DNA from: Diphasiastrum complanatum
Taxonomy: Eukaryota; Streptophyta; Lycopodiopsida; Lycopodiales; Lycopodiaceae
Direction of reading: 5' to 3'
Length of the DNA stretch: 64,000 nucleotides
Assembly: GCA_029204225.1 (NCBI GenBank)
Contig: CM055104.1
Location: 41,964,233 to 42,028,232, forward strand
Positions 34,744 through 47,100 of the stretch are shown piece after piece. The translations under genes were made by a program, and so were the position numbers. The number at the start of each line of letters is the position of its first letter. The first letter of the stretch is position 1. The notes under the pieces are model-generated. The model had not been told where the DNA came from and did no database searches. It saw nothing but the letters and a program-made list of their open reading frames with translations.

Positions 34744-35398
34744 TGAAGAAATTAGATCACAAAGATCCAATTTGTGCCCTTTGATATTTGGCTTATATGG
34801 ATAGCACATCTAGCTTCGTTAACAATGTATAAATTTTGCATCTACTACATATAGAAGATGTAAACTCAATAAGAACTTATCAAAAACACTTATGTAAGTT
34901 AATTTATTGTTTTAGTCTGTACAACAATCGTACAACAATAGTACTCAATGGATTCACAAACTTATAAAAAATAGCATTGTACACACAAGATCTCACTATA
35001 TCACCACCAAGATGCAAAAAAGGATGTAGAAACCCAAAGAGATATCTTCCATAAGAATGAATGAGAGAGATGAATTCCTCCCATGCTTTTAGTCTATTTA
35101 TAACATCCTCTTGTCCTATTTGGAAGCTCTTACACAAGCTTATCTATTTATGAAAGTTTCTAGATCTCTTCCAAACCCTAGATCTAACATGACTAAATTC
35201 AATGCATGTAAATGAACCAATATTAAGAGGTCTATGTGGGACCTTCTCAACTTGCCTAAGTTGCAAACAATAGTAAATCCACTATTCTTTAGGCCTTATT
35301 AATTTTATAAAGTCTATCTCCAATATGAAAATGCATATTGGCCTCAAATTTGCCAATTAAACTCAACTTGACTAAACTAAACTAGTTGATATTTTTCA
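34744..35398 (-). repeat. 3' LTR of copia element C
   Basis: On the minus strand it begins TGAAAAATATCAACTAG after a GAGGGAG tract and ends near TTTCTTCA at 34744. It is homologous in layout to the LTRs of A and B (CAACTAGTTTAG, TTGTGTGTA...ATGCT, GTACGATTGTTGTACAG). Confidence 0.65.
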
Positions 35399-36381
35399 CT
35401 CTCCCTCTTCAAGTAGTTTTACCACACAACTTTGATCTAACTTTCAAATGATCTTCATCCTAAGTAGAGACCTCCTTTCCAAGGTTTTATGATAACTTGC
35501 ATAATTGATAAGAATAGTGCCCACATTGGATGCTTCACTATTTCTTACATCAATTTTACATATCAAGATGTAACTAGAACATGAAGAACCAAATAAAATG
35601 TAAATGCAGTGATTCCTCTATGATTTCACCTTTGAATGCTCTGGAAAATAACAACAAATAAACAATAAATGTGAGTAATCAACCAATGCTTGCATGTCTC
35701 CTCCATCTTTGTCCTTCCTTTATATGTCTCCACCAAGAAAATCCATGAATGAGCCTCCATCTCCATCTTGCCACAAGATATCATCATCACTTGATGACTT
35801 GACCATGAATGAGTGATACAATGAGTCTCCCTTCAAGAATGCTAGTACAACTCCAAGAATGCTAGTACAAGTCCAAGATCAAAATGATGCAAAACAATGT
35901 AACTAGTTTCACCATATCTTGACAATCTGCTCACATTCACATGAAATTGCTCAAACATGGGATACAACAGATAAAGTAAACTTGAACAACACTTCCTTGT
36001 TGCTCCCTTGGCCTTACTTGAGTCTTCAAACACTTGCAAAAACAGATCCAAAATATCTTTGCCACTTGACTTCCCTTTGATGCTCTTGACTAGCTCCAAA
36101 TTGTCACCTTTCCTTTTGTGTTATTGAAGCCCTTCAAGATCAACCTCTTGATCTTCCTCTTGACCATAAAAGTCATTGACTAAGACCTCTTTTTCAGATC
36201 CATTAGTTGCTTCCATTCCATCAAAACCACATCTACACAAGAAGATGTACCAAAACATTTGAGAAAAGCAAAGTGTGTACCTTCAACTTGCTTACCCTTC
36301 TCATCATATGTAAGCCTAGATGGCTTTTGTCTTTCCCTTGATGCTCTTCTTAGAACTCGACTTGGAGAGGCATCTCCACCA

Positions 36382-36951
36382 TCACCATCTAAAGAACCAT
36401 TTCTTTTGCAAACTTTGAAAGATTTGCCTCCTAAGAGTTAGAATCCTTGATGTAGACTTGGACTCATAAACCTTCTTTAGAGTTTCCCAAGCCTCACTAG
36501 ATGTAGTGAACTTACCAACTTCTTTGAGAAGTTCATTAGTCACATTCATCTTGATCATATGAAGAGCTTTCTTTGCCCTCCTATCATACCCTTGAGGTGC
36601 CACACGTCTCCTCTCCACACCTACAACAATATCCATCAACTCATTCATCTAGGAGAGACTCCATTCTCATATAGGAGCACCCAACGGGGTTGGCTCAACT
36701 GGTTAGCTTGGCATCCAAAGTTTCTTTGGTCCCAGGTTCGAGCCTCCCCTTGGAAACCAAGAAGCATTCTCATATAGGACCCAACGGGGTTGGCTCAATG
36801 GTTGGCTTGGCATCCAAAGTTTCTTTGGTCCCAGGTTCAAGCCTCCCCGTGGAAACCAAGAAGCATTCTCATATAGGAGAGACTCCATTCTCACCTTCCA
36901 AGTTGAATAGTTGCCTATCATTGCTCTCCAGAAACCTCCATTTGTCACCAT
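36382..36951 (-). pseudogene. gag: gag of element C, interrupted by a tandem SINE
   Basis: ATG at 36951 begins MVTNGGFW and reaches STWKVRMESLL, as in element A. It then runs into the two tRNA-like units and resumes after them at 36650 with a UBN2-like gag very similar to A (KKALHMIKMNVTNELLKEV, LTLRRQIFQSLQKK). The knuckle part is missing. Confidence 0.75.
36673..36873 (+). mobile_element. tRNA-derived SINE-like insertion, two tandem 100-bp units
   Basis: Unit 1 (from 36681) and unit 2 (from 36781) both contain an A-box-like TGGCTCAACTGG (36691; TGGCTCAATGG at 36791) and a B-box GGTTCGAGCC (36735; GGTTCAAGCC at 36835), about 44 bases apart, as in a tRNA-derived RNA polymerase III promoter. 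The insert is flanked by TAGGAGAGACTCCATTCTCA (left copy ending about 36669, right copy 36876-36895), a 20-bp target duplication of the size typical of LINE-mobilised SINEs. It disrupts gag of element C. Confidence 0.65.
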
Positions 36952-37013
36952 GTTGCAATGATTTGATCTCCTCTTTCAACTTGTTCCAATGCACTTAGCA
37001 CTCTTGAAAGTCA

Positions 37014-37130
37014 GTACGGGATCCCTTACGGGCTGTTCGTCGGGCCCTGTAAGGGATCCCTTACGGGCTATTTGTAATGCCCCATAAGGGATCCCTTTAT
37101 GGATTCCTTACAGCAGCTCGTAATGCTCCG
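37014..37130. repeat. Cluster of palindromic GGGATCCCTTA repeats
   Basis: Four related segments of the GGGATCCCTT type (37019, 37048, 37087 and a degenerate one near 37110) include the perfect 14-bp palindrome TAAGGGATCCCTTA (37045-37058) and TAAGGGATCCCTTTA. GGGCTNTT.GT words lie between them. Strong hairpins are expected. Confidence 0.7.
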
Positions 37131-37777
37131 CAAATGAATTCTTTCAATTCCCATGAAGCACCCATCAAATCCAAACATATCAAATTTTCTCTCATTGAAG
37201 TCTTTAATGTTCCTTAACCACTCATCCAACTTGAAATCAAGCATAACTTTTCATGTTTTCCATCATCGACATAAGTGGCACTCGAGCATAACATATTAGT
37301 ATAGAGCTTTTAGCATTACGGAGGCCACCTACTTCCCTTTTTGCATCTGATTTCATGACCCCATACGATATCTTCAAAATATCATGAGTCTCCACACAAC
37401 TCACGAAACAAAACAGAACATACCTACATGTCCCAAAACATACCTACATGTCCCAAATATCTGCAAGAAAAAAGATTTCGTTTACTCTCAAACTCAGATT
37501 TTATTAATGTATTATATGATGCACTCCTCAAATTCACATCGTCAAACCATGATTGGGTGCAAATTATATGCAATCATGTGTGTGCTTCTCATATCAATTT
37601 CCTAAAGTAAACACCCTGGTGCATTTATTCATAGGAAAAAGTAGTAGGTACATTGATGAAAAAGATATATACACCCCGAAGGAGAAATTTAAACAAAAGT
37701 AGGCTCAAACAAGAGCGAAGCTTGCAGTAGAGTTAAGATTAATTTAAATCCTGGCATTAAAAATAAAAGTGCATAAA
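37131..37777. other. No supported gene
   Basis: AT-rich sequence. CATACCTACATGTCCCAAA is duplicated at 37419 and 37439. Open frames are short and motif-free. Confidence 0.5.
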
Positions 37778-39260
37778 CTATGATGATGTCTGTGGGAGTC
37801 TGCCAACTGACTGCAGCAGATCAGAAAAGCGAAGAGGTGGTGAGTCGGCTAATGAAAGGAGATGAAATGTAGCAGACCCAGCCATCGTCGCCTGTTGCAG
37901 AATAGATAGGGCCTGAGCACGTTGCAAGACAATGGAAACACGTTGTTTGAAAGAAGCCACGAGAATAGAACCAGGAATACCTTGACGCTCTGCCGCTTGA
38001 TGAGAACACATGCGAAGAAAATCCTCAAAGCGTCGATGCAAGGTGTCATAAGTCTCAATAGCCAAGGGAAGGAAAGCATCAATGGGGTGCCTGTAGGAGT
38101 AGTTTTTTTCTTTCTCTTGTGCTGCCACGCCTGCCGCTTCTCCTTGTGTGAAAGCAGAGCGAGGCAATAGGTCACCACGCGTGGGATCAGCAACAACATC
38201 ATCTGCCAAAGTACGAAGCTCATCCCGAGAGAGGACAATGTCAACACGCCTGCGGGAAGAGTGGGACGCAAAAGAAGGAAGTACATGAGACTGCTCTTTG
38301 AGGATATGGAATCTTCCATCTCTGGCTATAGCGGCTGTTGCATCTCTGACAACATCATGCGTAGCTGTGCGCTCACTCCCAAAAGGACAGCGGAGGAGGT
38401 GGATAGCAAGAGCATCAATCGGGTGACCACAAACACACCTAGAGAGACCCAAGACCGAAGGATGAGGAAGCCTCGAACGAAGCCGAAGAGCAGTGGTGAA
38501 GATGGCCGAAGACAACCGGAAGGAAAGAATAACAAGCCGAGCTGACAACCAAGCCCCGACACCAGGACCCGCACAAGAAAGAAGTCAAGCTCGGTGCAAC
38601 GCCGAAGGAGCCTTAGAGAGCATGCTGGAAAGGGTATGCTTGTGCACGCGCTCCAAGAGAGTCTCTTGCAGGTGATCTGAACTGAAAGTGAAGAGTTGTT
38701 CAAAAGGAGGAAGACAAACTTGGGCAAAGAGAGGGAGGAGCTCTCGCGCAGCGATGAGGAGGTGCTGAAAAGGCAGACAATCGCTATCCACATGAGCAAT
38801 GCAATCCGCCAAGAGAGGGCGAAAGCCAGAAAGGAAACGAGAAGACAAAGTAGGGGCGACAAGAACCCAGTTCCCAAAAAAAGCTGCAGGTGTAGAAGAA
38901 ACCGTAGAGACCTCCACAAGAAATGGGTAACCGAGTCTGGTTCCGAGCTGAAAGGGTCTCCACACCATCCAAAGAACTTGGGCCTAAAAGACGGCCAAAA
39001 ACATCCATAAGAGAGCTGTCAAAGGAAGAGAGGAGATGCAAAAAGTACAGAGTAAGGGGGAAAGTCCGCAGCAGATAAGAAAGACGTTGGATAAAGCAAG
39101 ACGTCAAGATGTCAAACACAACCTGAGTGTCGTCCAACCGAGGAAGCAGATATGAATGAGCAACATCCCCTTGGAGAGCCTCACCAAAAAAAGCAGAGCT
39201 GAAGGAAGCAGACCCAGAAGGAACACCCAGAATGCGAATGCCATCCATACCTTTGAACAT
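37778..39260 (-). pseudogene. Non-LTR retroelement, C-terminal half of the polyprotein, frameshifted
   Basis: Three overlapping minus-strand frames read as one protein. 39260-38784 holds GIRILGVPSGS and FGRLLGPSSLDG, segments that follow the polymerase in this type of element. 38968-38585 holds YPFLVEV and an AFFGNW block. 38548-37778 (256 codons) holds CVCGHPIDALAIHLLRC, a zinc-binding CXC...HX4C pattern, followed by an RTATHDVVRD and an RRRVDIVLS segment. Zinc knuckle, then R/H, then an acidic D motif is reminiscent of the restriction-like endonuclease at the end of some non-LTR elements, but I am unsure. GC content is high compared with the surroundings. A second, older copy is at 17230-17970. 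Confidence 0.65.
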
Positions 39261-39269
39261 TACGATAAT

Positions 39270-40729
39270 TTGTTCCTATAAGTAAACTACAAATCTATGG
39301 GTTTTGTGACTTTCTTCAAGAGTCACTTGGATCAAAATTGATATACCAAAGGCTTGATGCATGGTTCTACAGTTCGTATACCTACTTAATCCTCATCATA
39401 TTTTAGCGAAGTGATTTTGAAACCAGATTGTAATTCTCAATGTTGAGGAGACCGCTATTTTGTAAACAATAATCTATATGCAAACACAAGATTGTATGCA
39501 ATGTTGTAGCTTGCATTCCTTTATTAATGATTAAGAAATATGTTCGTGCACAATAGCAAGCTGATGCAAAATGTGAAGAAAAAAACCTTTTGACCACATA
39601 CTCACATATTGTCACACAAAAACATTCTTGCACCTAAAGCAAAAGCTAAGTAAAAGGTAGGGTGGCAGATTACCAAGAACTTACTGAAGCTTTGAAATAC
39701 GCCTCATGAGACTTGCTAGAACCACTTTAATAAGCACGCTTATTTATCCCATTTTTGCCATAATCAAAGCTTAACAATGTGCAGCTATATTTAAGTATTA
39801 CAACATCATGATCAATTATAATCCCCCAAATAAATGTCAAACATAGTCAACAACAACACCCACAACCATTATGTCTATTTCAAGGGTTGCAAGACAACGA
39901 AAGACATTTTACTGCTATGCAAGGTGTCAATTGGAAAAGCTTCCTTATCGCCCATTTCATCCCCCATCTAACACTTTATTAAGCAACATGCATCACTTTG
40001 ATCCGAAAGCACGGACTATTTATTAAAAACTTTGCTCTCATCTATTAGACCTCCTCACCATGCACTGGCTCACCTAAAAGTTGGAACCGTTACAAGAAAT
40101 GGCTTTCATAATTGTCTCCCCTCAACATGGACAGATTCTAGCATGTTGCATGGGGATATGGAGCACATCTTACAAGAAGTTTCTGCTTTGAGAAAAAAAA
40201 AAAAGCGTATTCACCTAGAACGATAACCAAAAATATTCATAGAGAAAACCAAAGTACAGTTTCAATTACTACGGTGCAAAGATGGCATCACATCATAGCT
40301 TCAAAAGATGTCTGCTCACCCATTAACAATAAGATTACTAAATTTATGATGAGGTACAGAAATTCTGTCAATTACGACATCAATTGATCTAACACCACAT
40401 CTACCATGTTCCGTCCATACAGCACACTCCAAAGAGTTAAGGGACTTGAGCAACAAGTTTGAATGTCACTCTTATGACATTAGAACTCACAAAGAAAGGG
40501 CCACTCAATCAACAATAAAACAGACGGGTTCTCAAACATAGCTATATATATATATATGGCCGATACAAAAACCATCAATCAAGAAGAATAAAAAGATGGC
40601 AAACAGGTAGCATCACAAAGAATCTAAATGTTATAAGGTATAAGTGATTATAAATGTTGATAAACTCACAGATCCAAATACTTAATGTATATTATGCCAG
40701 ATTTGGGTACTTGATAAAACAAAAGGTGT
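39270..40729. other. No supported gene, downstream flank of RPT1
   Basis: AT-rich and without recognisable coding sequence. It contains a short TATATATATATATA run at 40542. Confidence 0.5.
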
Positions 40730-40966
40730 TCTTATAGAAAATTTCTGGAGTACACAAGAAATGGACAATATGTCAAAAAAAACAATGAAATTCGCAGGTT
40801 CTTAAATGGTGTCAGCACATCATGAAACTGAACTGGACCGTTTCTTAGCCATGTAACAGACCTAAGCTGAAACTTTCTTGGCCTTGCCTTGACGGGAATT
40901 GGTGAACAAAGACTTGAACATAATGATTTTCCATGGAACACCTCGTAGCAAAATCTTTAGTAGGAA

Positions 40967-41124
40967 TCAGTTGTATACCATGTACTTCGGAGTGGCACTA
41001 AACTTCTGATAACCTTTAATCACTTTGTTTACAGCCTCCAGGAAGTCTTTCTCTGTGACTGTTTTTCTACGAGCACGGATAGCATACATGCCAGCCTCAG
41101 TACAAACACTTCTGATGTCAGCAC
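40967..41124 (-). CDS. RPT1: RPT1 exon 10 and stop
   Basis: [20 protein letters not shown] to KYMVYN and TGA (40969-40967). This is the helical C-terminal AAA+ subdomain. The tail lacks the HbYX motif used by RPT2, RPT3 and RPT5, as expected for RPT1. Confidence 0.97.
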
Positions 41125-44075
41125 CTGCAACATTGTACATTGAAGGCATAAGCACAAATTAGGATTAACGATTGAACAAAGCTCAGATCACTAGCAAAAT
41201 GAGCAACACTGGTACTGCAGATGACATTTTCTTAAAGACTTGTCGCACACTAGTTGTTTGGCCAGTTTTTGAAGGCCTTGAATCCACCAAAGTATCAAGA
41301 AAATAAAACTTGTGCACAAATACAAACTAATTACAAAGGATCTTGTGCTTTTGGAATCAATTTCCATAAGAAAACCTTTTAAATTACCTCACACGTTCAC
41401 TAGCTTCTAGAGTTATCTCATTAAATGGTACGTTTGACAAGTCATCTTAGCAAGTTTCAAATTCAAGGGTAAAATATAGATTTCAATCATAAAAGCCTGT
41501 ACCAAGTAATTTTGGGCTGGCCGTATCATCCTGTACCATAGTTGCACTGCGTTTCTAAAACCGCGACTAGAAAGGCGTTCAAAAACGAGTTTCGAAACGC
41601 GTTACTGGTTTGGGACAGCGTTTCTCAAAAACTTTTTATGGGTATCAAATTAAAGCATTGGGCAGTATATGTATGTAGGTTGCCGAATGTTTCGGGTACA
41701 ATGTGGTCCAGTTTAGGTGCATCAATTCCTGTTAGATTCTGTCAATCGCTATTGATTTTTTTAATCTGTTTTTTTTTTCAGAGATTCTAAATCCAGAAAC
41801 AAGTTTCTGAGAAACACGTTACTAGAAACGTTTTTTTTCCAGAAACACGCTTCTGTGTAACTATGTTCTATACATACAGATTGCAACTCATTCAGTACAT
41901 ATGAAAACGAGATAAGGAGTGAAGCTTTTCACACGAGATAAGGAGCAAAAGACGGAGGCAGGGAGACAAGGAATTGGAAGGAAGGAGGGAGAGGAGAAAA
42001 AGAAAACCGATTTAAAAGTTACTACTGCAACTACTAGTTAGAACTTCTGGCAACTAGTTAGTATTACTCAGTATTAGACAACAATAGCCAGTTAGTAGTT
42101 GCTAAACCTACTATTAGCGAATAATATCACTTGAATTTGACAGTGTCTACTCTCTTCAATCACTCGCTCTCCATCCCTCCAATAACCATAGTGATAACTC
42201 ATATACTTACTTGTGAGATTGCAATATATCTTATCCAGATTCACAAATTAAATTTAATAAGTCAGTGACGTCGTAAGGCAAAGATTAGAAAAAATAACTA
42301 CTTAGTCTCATCACCCCAAGCATAAATTGCTATCTGGGTTTCAAAAGAATCCAGATACTCTTGGGTAGGGCCCAGTGCCGACTAAGAAGCAAATGACAAT
42401 CAACAAGAAAAAAATTTAAAATCAAATAAGTAAAAACGAGGATCACATGCGGCGTTACATAAACACGAGATACCAAGACGTGGACGAAATACAAATGTAT
42501 GGATTCTATGGAATGCAAAAAAAATTCACTGCTTTGGTATATCAGAAGCTAAATATTTGCTACTTTTCCTCGGATATCCTTCCAGTTTGAATCTGCAGGG
42601 TCGGATTCTGAACGATCACAAATTGTTCAATTTAGAAAATCTTCAATTCTGAATAAAGTAGAAAGACGTATCTCCAAAAGAGACATGTCACGGACAGTTG
42701 AGGGGCAATGGCACAGGACCACACAGCTGATGCAGAAGTACATACACCTGAAGTCAAGCACTCCCTTGTAGTCACCCCATCAGTCTAGAGTTTAAAGCCT
42801 ACTACAGCACCATGTGTTAATCCCCCCCCTTACCTTCTTGCTTCTGTTATTGAATTTTCTTACTCTTTCAATTTTCCTGTTCTTTGATTCCCTGCATATA
42901 TTGTCTATTCGTTTTCCATTGTTCAGCTTCCAAATGTCCATGCACTGGAAAATCAAGACTCTTCTGCTCTTTGTCTTTGATGTCGAGACCACACCTATTC
43001 CAAAGTTACCATTCACCAGATTTATGCCACCCTTAAAGTTGGTTCCAAGTTCCCAAATGTTGAGGGGGTCGGAACGCATTCTGACACAACTAACGCCCGA
43101 AAGAGTGCATGGAGGTTGGCACTAGCAACAAGAAGGATCCTAAAACTAGAAGAAAAAAAATGTATGCTATATGGAGCGTACACAGCAGTGCCATGATTGG
43201 GTACAACATGAAAACAATCCATTCATAAACATCAAATTACAATGGAAATGCAAGAAATCAAGAAAACTAGCCGAAAACCAAGAAAATAGATAGAGATGGC
43301 AAACCTTCACCAAAAAAGGTAAAGTAAGGATTCTTTATTCATCATTAATGATCATTCATAACATAAGGCCTGCAGCTAGAGCATGATCTAAGCTCTCATG
43401 TGATTGTAGGCACATGCACCATCATTCCATTCAAGAAAGCTCTCAAAGAGAAGCTTCAAGAACACTAAAAAACACTTAGAATTCAAAATTATCCAAATGC
43501 ACAATAGCCTCCAAATTTAGCACAACCCCAGCTATTTATAGTGATAATTTGTACCTCTACCACAAGTTTGGGGCCTTATTTGACTAATTTGGGCCTTACA
43601 ACCATCATTACAAATCCGCTATTCACAAATATAGCGAGGCCGTTTGAGCCTCTTTATTAAAAATTCTAATGACTAGTTCTAGTCTAATTTAGCTCCATGG
43701 CTATATTTGGCAGTTTATTACATGCAGCACATGATGAAGCAATAAACATTAGTTGACTGTAAAACTCTGCCCAATAATCTCTACTTCCTAGAAGTACAGA
43801 AAGAAGTTCTTGATAAACTGGCTCTCGCATTTCTTTTATTCCAGGTTCATGCTGGTTCAAAGGGAGTAGAAAGTTACCTGTAGAGTTAGGACAAAGTCGA
43901 GCAAGAAGCTCAAAACGAATATCTCGCTCACAATTCATTGTCCGTGTATGAATTTTAAAGATCTGTGTCCTACTTTCAAGGTCTGGAAGCCCAAACTCAA
44001 CCTTGCGATCCAAGCGTCCGGGTCGTAGAAGAGCTGGGTCAAGTGTGTCAGGTCTGAAAGGCCAAAACACTTTCA

Positions 44076-44127
<52 letters not shown>

Positions 44128-47100
44128 GTAAAGTAAAGATCGTGACCTGTTTGTAGCCATTAGAACTTTTATATTTCCTCGTGCATCAAAGCCATCCAGC
44201 TGGTTCACAATTTCAAGCATAGTGCGTTGAACTTCATTATCTCCACCCAATCCATCGTCAAATCGGGCACCTCCTATAGCATCCACTTCGTCAAAGAAGA
44301 CAATGCAAGCTTTCTTTGACCGAGCCATCTGCAACACAAGCAGATTTTAGATGAAAAACAGAGTCAGCTTCTCAAAAAATCTATCATGACAAACAGTCAC
44401 ATAAAAACCTGAATACAACCTTAAATATACACTCGTATGTGTCCTAACTATATATATCCGCCGACATACGTCAGTATTTATTTCTCCTCCAATAAGATCA
44501 TCTTTGTTCTATTCTGTGGTTAGAGTGCCATTGTGTTCCTAGAAATATGACAATTTCTCTAAGACAATCTAACATAGAGTCTTAAAAGCTCATCTTGAAA
44601 TAATTGCTCAAAAAAGTGCTACCAAAAAGCTGAGAAGGGCTAATTCCATTGACTGGTCCAAAAAGCCTGCGCAATTGCATAAAGGAGGTCTAGATATCTA
44701 GAAATGAAAAAAGGTAAATGCAAAAATTCACCAGGTGTCAACGATATTGTCCAAGGAAAATCTCTACTTGCTACAATTTCAGCAGATTTCTACTTAGTTT
44801 GAGTTTGTTGGTAATTCTTCGTAAAATATGATCATAAGATTAACTTGCTAAGCTCAAAAAGAGCATCTCAGACACAAGGACCTTGTTTTTCTGGAGGCAA
44901 GTTTATGGTCTTTCCCAAAGACAGGTCCACCAATTTCTTCCCTTGGAAGTTGGACGAACCTAGGACCAATTTTATGCGTCTTCTTGGTTCTGGATTTTCA
45001 ATCATGACAACTGCCATATAAGCTGGCACCTCAAACAGGAACGCAGATAGTCCCAGATAAAGAAAATGATTACCCATCAAATGAATTCCTCTTTTAAAGT
45101 CCTTGCTTCTGTATTACAACCAACCAGATAATCTGACAACCAATTATCAGCATGAATTCTGGTGGCAGGTATTTCTTGGAGTGACCATATGTTCCACAAA
45201 TTTGTGTCAATATTATTGCTGTGCTACTGGATGATGCAGTAAGTTTTAACAATAGTGAACTATGACATGGAATATGGAGAAGCACAGCCATTAGCTTCTA
45301 ACAAGCAATGTCATGTGAGATTTGTATTCCGAGGACTGTTGCATCATTCTTGTGTCGTTTGTTTGTGTCTTGGATGAACAGAGAAAAAGACCAGCAGCTT
45401 TAAACCTCACAGTCCAATAAAAAACAAAAAATATTGCATTGCAATGTGTATCGACAATCGGTCAAGGATCATATCAAATTTCTACTTGCATCATCGGTAC
45501 TCGACAACACGTGCCCCGATCAGTAGTTTACGTACCCAGATGCAGGGAAAGGACTCAACTATGATGATGAGTACTAAAAAAAAACCCATCCCATCAGATC
45601 TCTGGAGTTCATTCATAACACTGTAAAACCATTACATTACTGCAATTCAGTACAATGCCAAAAAGATGTTAAAACTGGCACCCCAATCTTCTGGTGTACA
45701 TAAACGTTTGAACATTTTGAACGACTATCCTAAAACCTTAAGTCAACCTCGCCTCAAATCCACAGCACTTTTCTCAGGCCTTCTCGCCCCAAGATCCCCC
45801 AAAAAAAATTTAAGACAACTGTATTGCATTCATGAATCACTACGTATTTTCAAAAGTCAACTAACTTAGGGAGCGCCCCACTTGCCATAGGGCTGTTAGG
45901 TTATTAACATTTTAAGGAAAATTGGTTAGAATTACGGGGTGGTTTGGTGCCCTATCACCCTTGTCGTTGAGTTATCAATTTTCAGGTCTACTTTTGGTGT
46001 TTTGCATGCGATGTTTGTACTTCATGGAACATTTCAACATTCATTTCAAAGTGAAAGAAGTTGAATGCAGGGTTGAATATGTGCATTGTGGACTGTGCCA
46101 CTTGACTTGTACTGTGATGTCCACAAAGAGGCAAGACTATGATGAATGGGATGGGATGAAGGGGCCTGGAGAGGAGTGAAGGATCCTTCACTTTAACCAT
46201 GCCATTTCAGTCCAGTTAAAAAGCACCAGAAAATACCCCATTCAACTAATGCTACCTGAACAAACGATAGTCATTTAGCTAACTCTCAAGTGTTAGCACT
46301 AACTGAGTGTTGCTAACAGCAAGTGGGGCCTCTTACTTTTCACGAAAAGCAGTGACCATTTTGAGAAATAAGTCCCTTACAAAAGTTGAGCACACATCCA
46401 CAACCCCAAAAGCAACCTAGCCATCATAGCTACTGTTAACCATCAGATGACTGCTCCCAACGGCAAGTACAGATCCAAAAAGTCTACACTAGAGGTTGAA
46501 GTGATTCATGAAATATTTAACAAACCTGAAAAAGTTCTCGCACCATGCGAGCACCCTCCCCTACATACTTCTGCACAAGTTCACTTCCAATCACACGAAT
46601 GAAGCAAGCATCAGTGCGGTTAGCAACTGCACGAGCTAACAACGTCTTGCCAGTTCCTGGAGGCCCATAACAAAGCACCCCTTTTGGTGGATCAATTCCC
46701 AATTTCACAAACTTCTCAGGATGCAACATCGGCAATTCGACAACCTGCAAAAGTTCTCTACATGTTTAAAATGATAGAAGAATAAATTTGTATATGTGAA
46801 GAATTAAATGGACAAAATGTGAAATATCTGCAAAACTATGAGGAGTGAATTGTGATACGATTGGAGTTCAGCAAACAAGACTATTGCAAATACATCAGGA
46901 GAAATTAGACATGTTGCATGTGTACAACTGGATCAGGGTACTTACCTCTCGCATCTTCTCTATTTGTTCTTTGCATCCACCAATGTCATTGTAAGTCACA
47001 TCGGGCTTTTCCTCCACAGTCATCATCGTCACGCTGGGATCAATTTTAGGTGGCAAAGGAATCTGGATCTGATATTTGTTCCTATCGACACTGCACAAAC

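Larger units (their letters stand above)
34744..37014 (-). mobile_element. Copia element C, truncated relative of A
   Basis: The minus-strand order is gag (36951-36382), the 3' module (36100-35400, with KGATRKCCSSLLY and RYGETSYIVL), a polypurine tract near 35400 and the 3' LTR. It ends at about 37014 without a 5' leader, primer site or 5' LTR. Pol is absent, as in A. It lies against the protease region of E, into which it probably inserted. Confidence 0.75.

Noticed and set aside
36681-36780. Functional tRNA gene
   Set aside because: A and B boxes are present, but no cloverleaf with a proper acceptor stem or anticodon loop can be drawn. The tandem repeat and flanking duplication fit a SINE.
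43684-43877. Extra coding continuation of RPT1 exon 9 into the intron
   Set aside because: The open frame beyond 43878 has no RPT1 similarity, and the GTAAC donor with exon 10 gives the conserved NSTGADIRS.
45937-46240. Possible Tourist-like MITE (GGGGTGGTTTGGTGCC start)
   Set aside because: The right end matches only loosely and no TTA/TAA duplication is evident.
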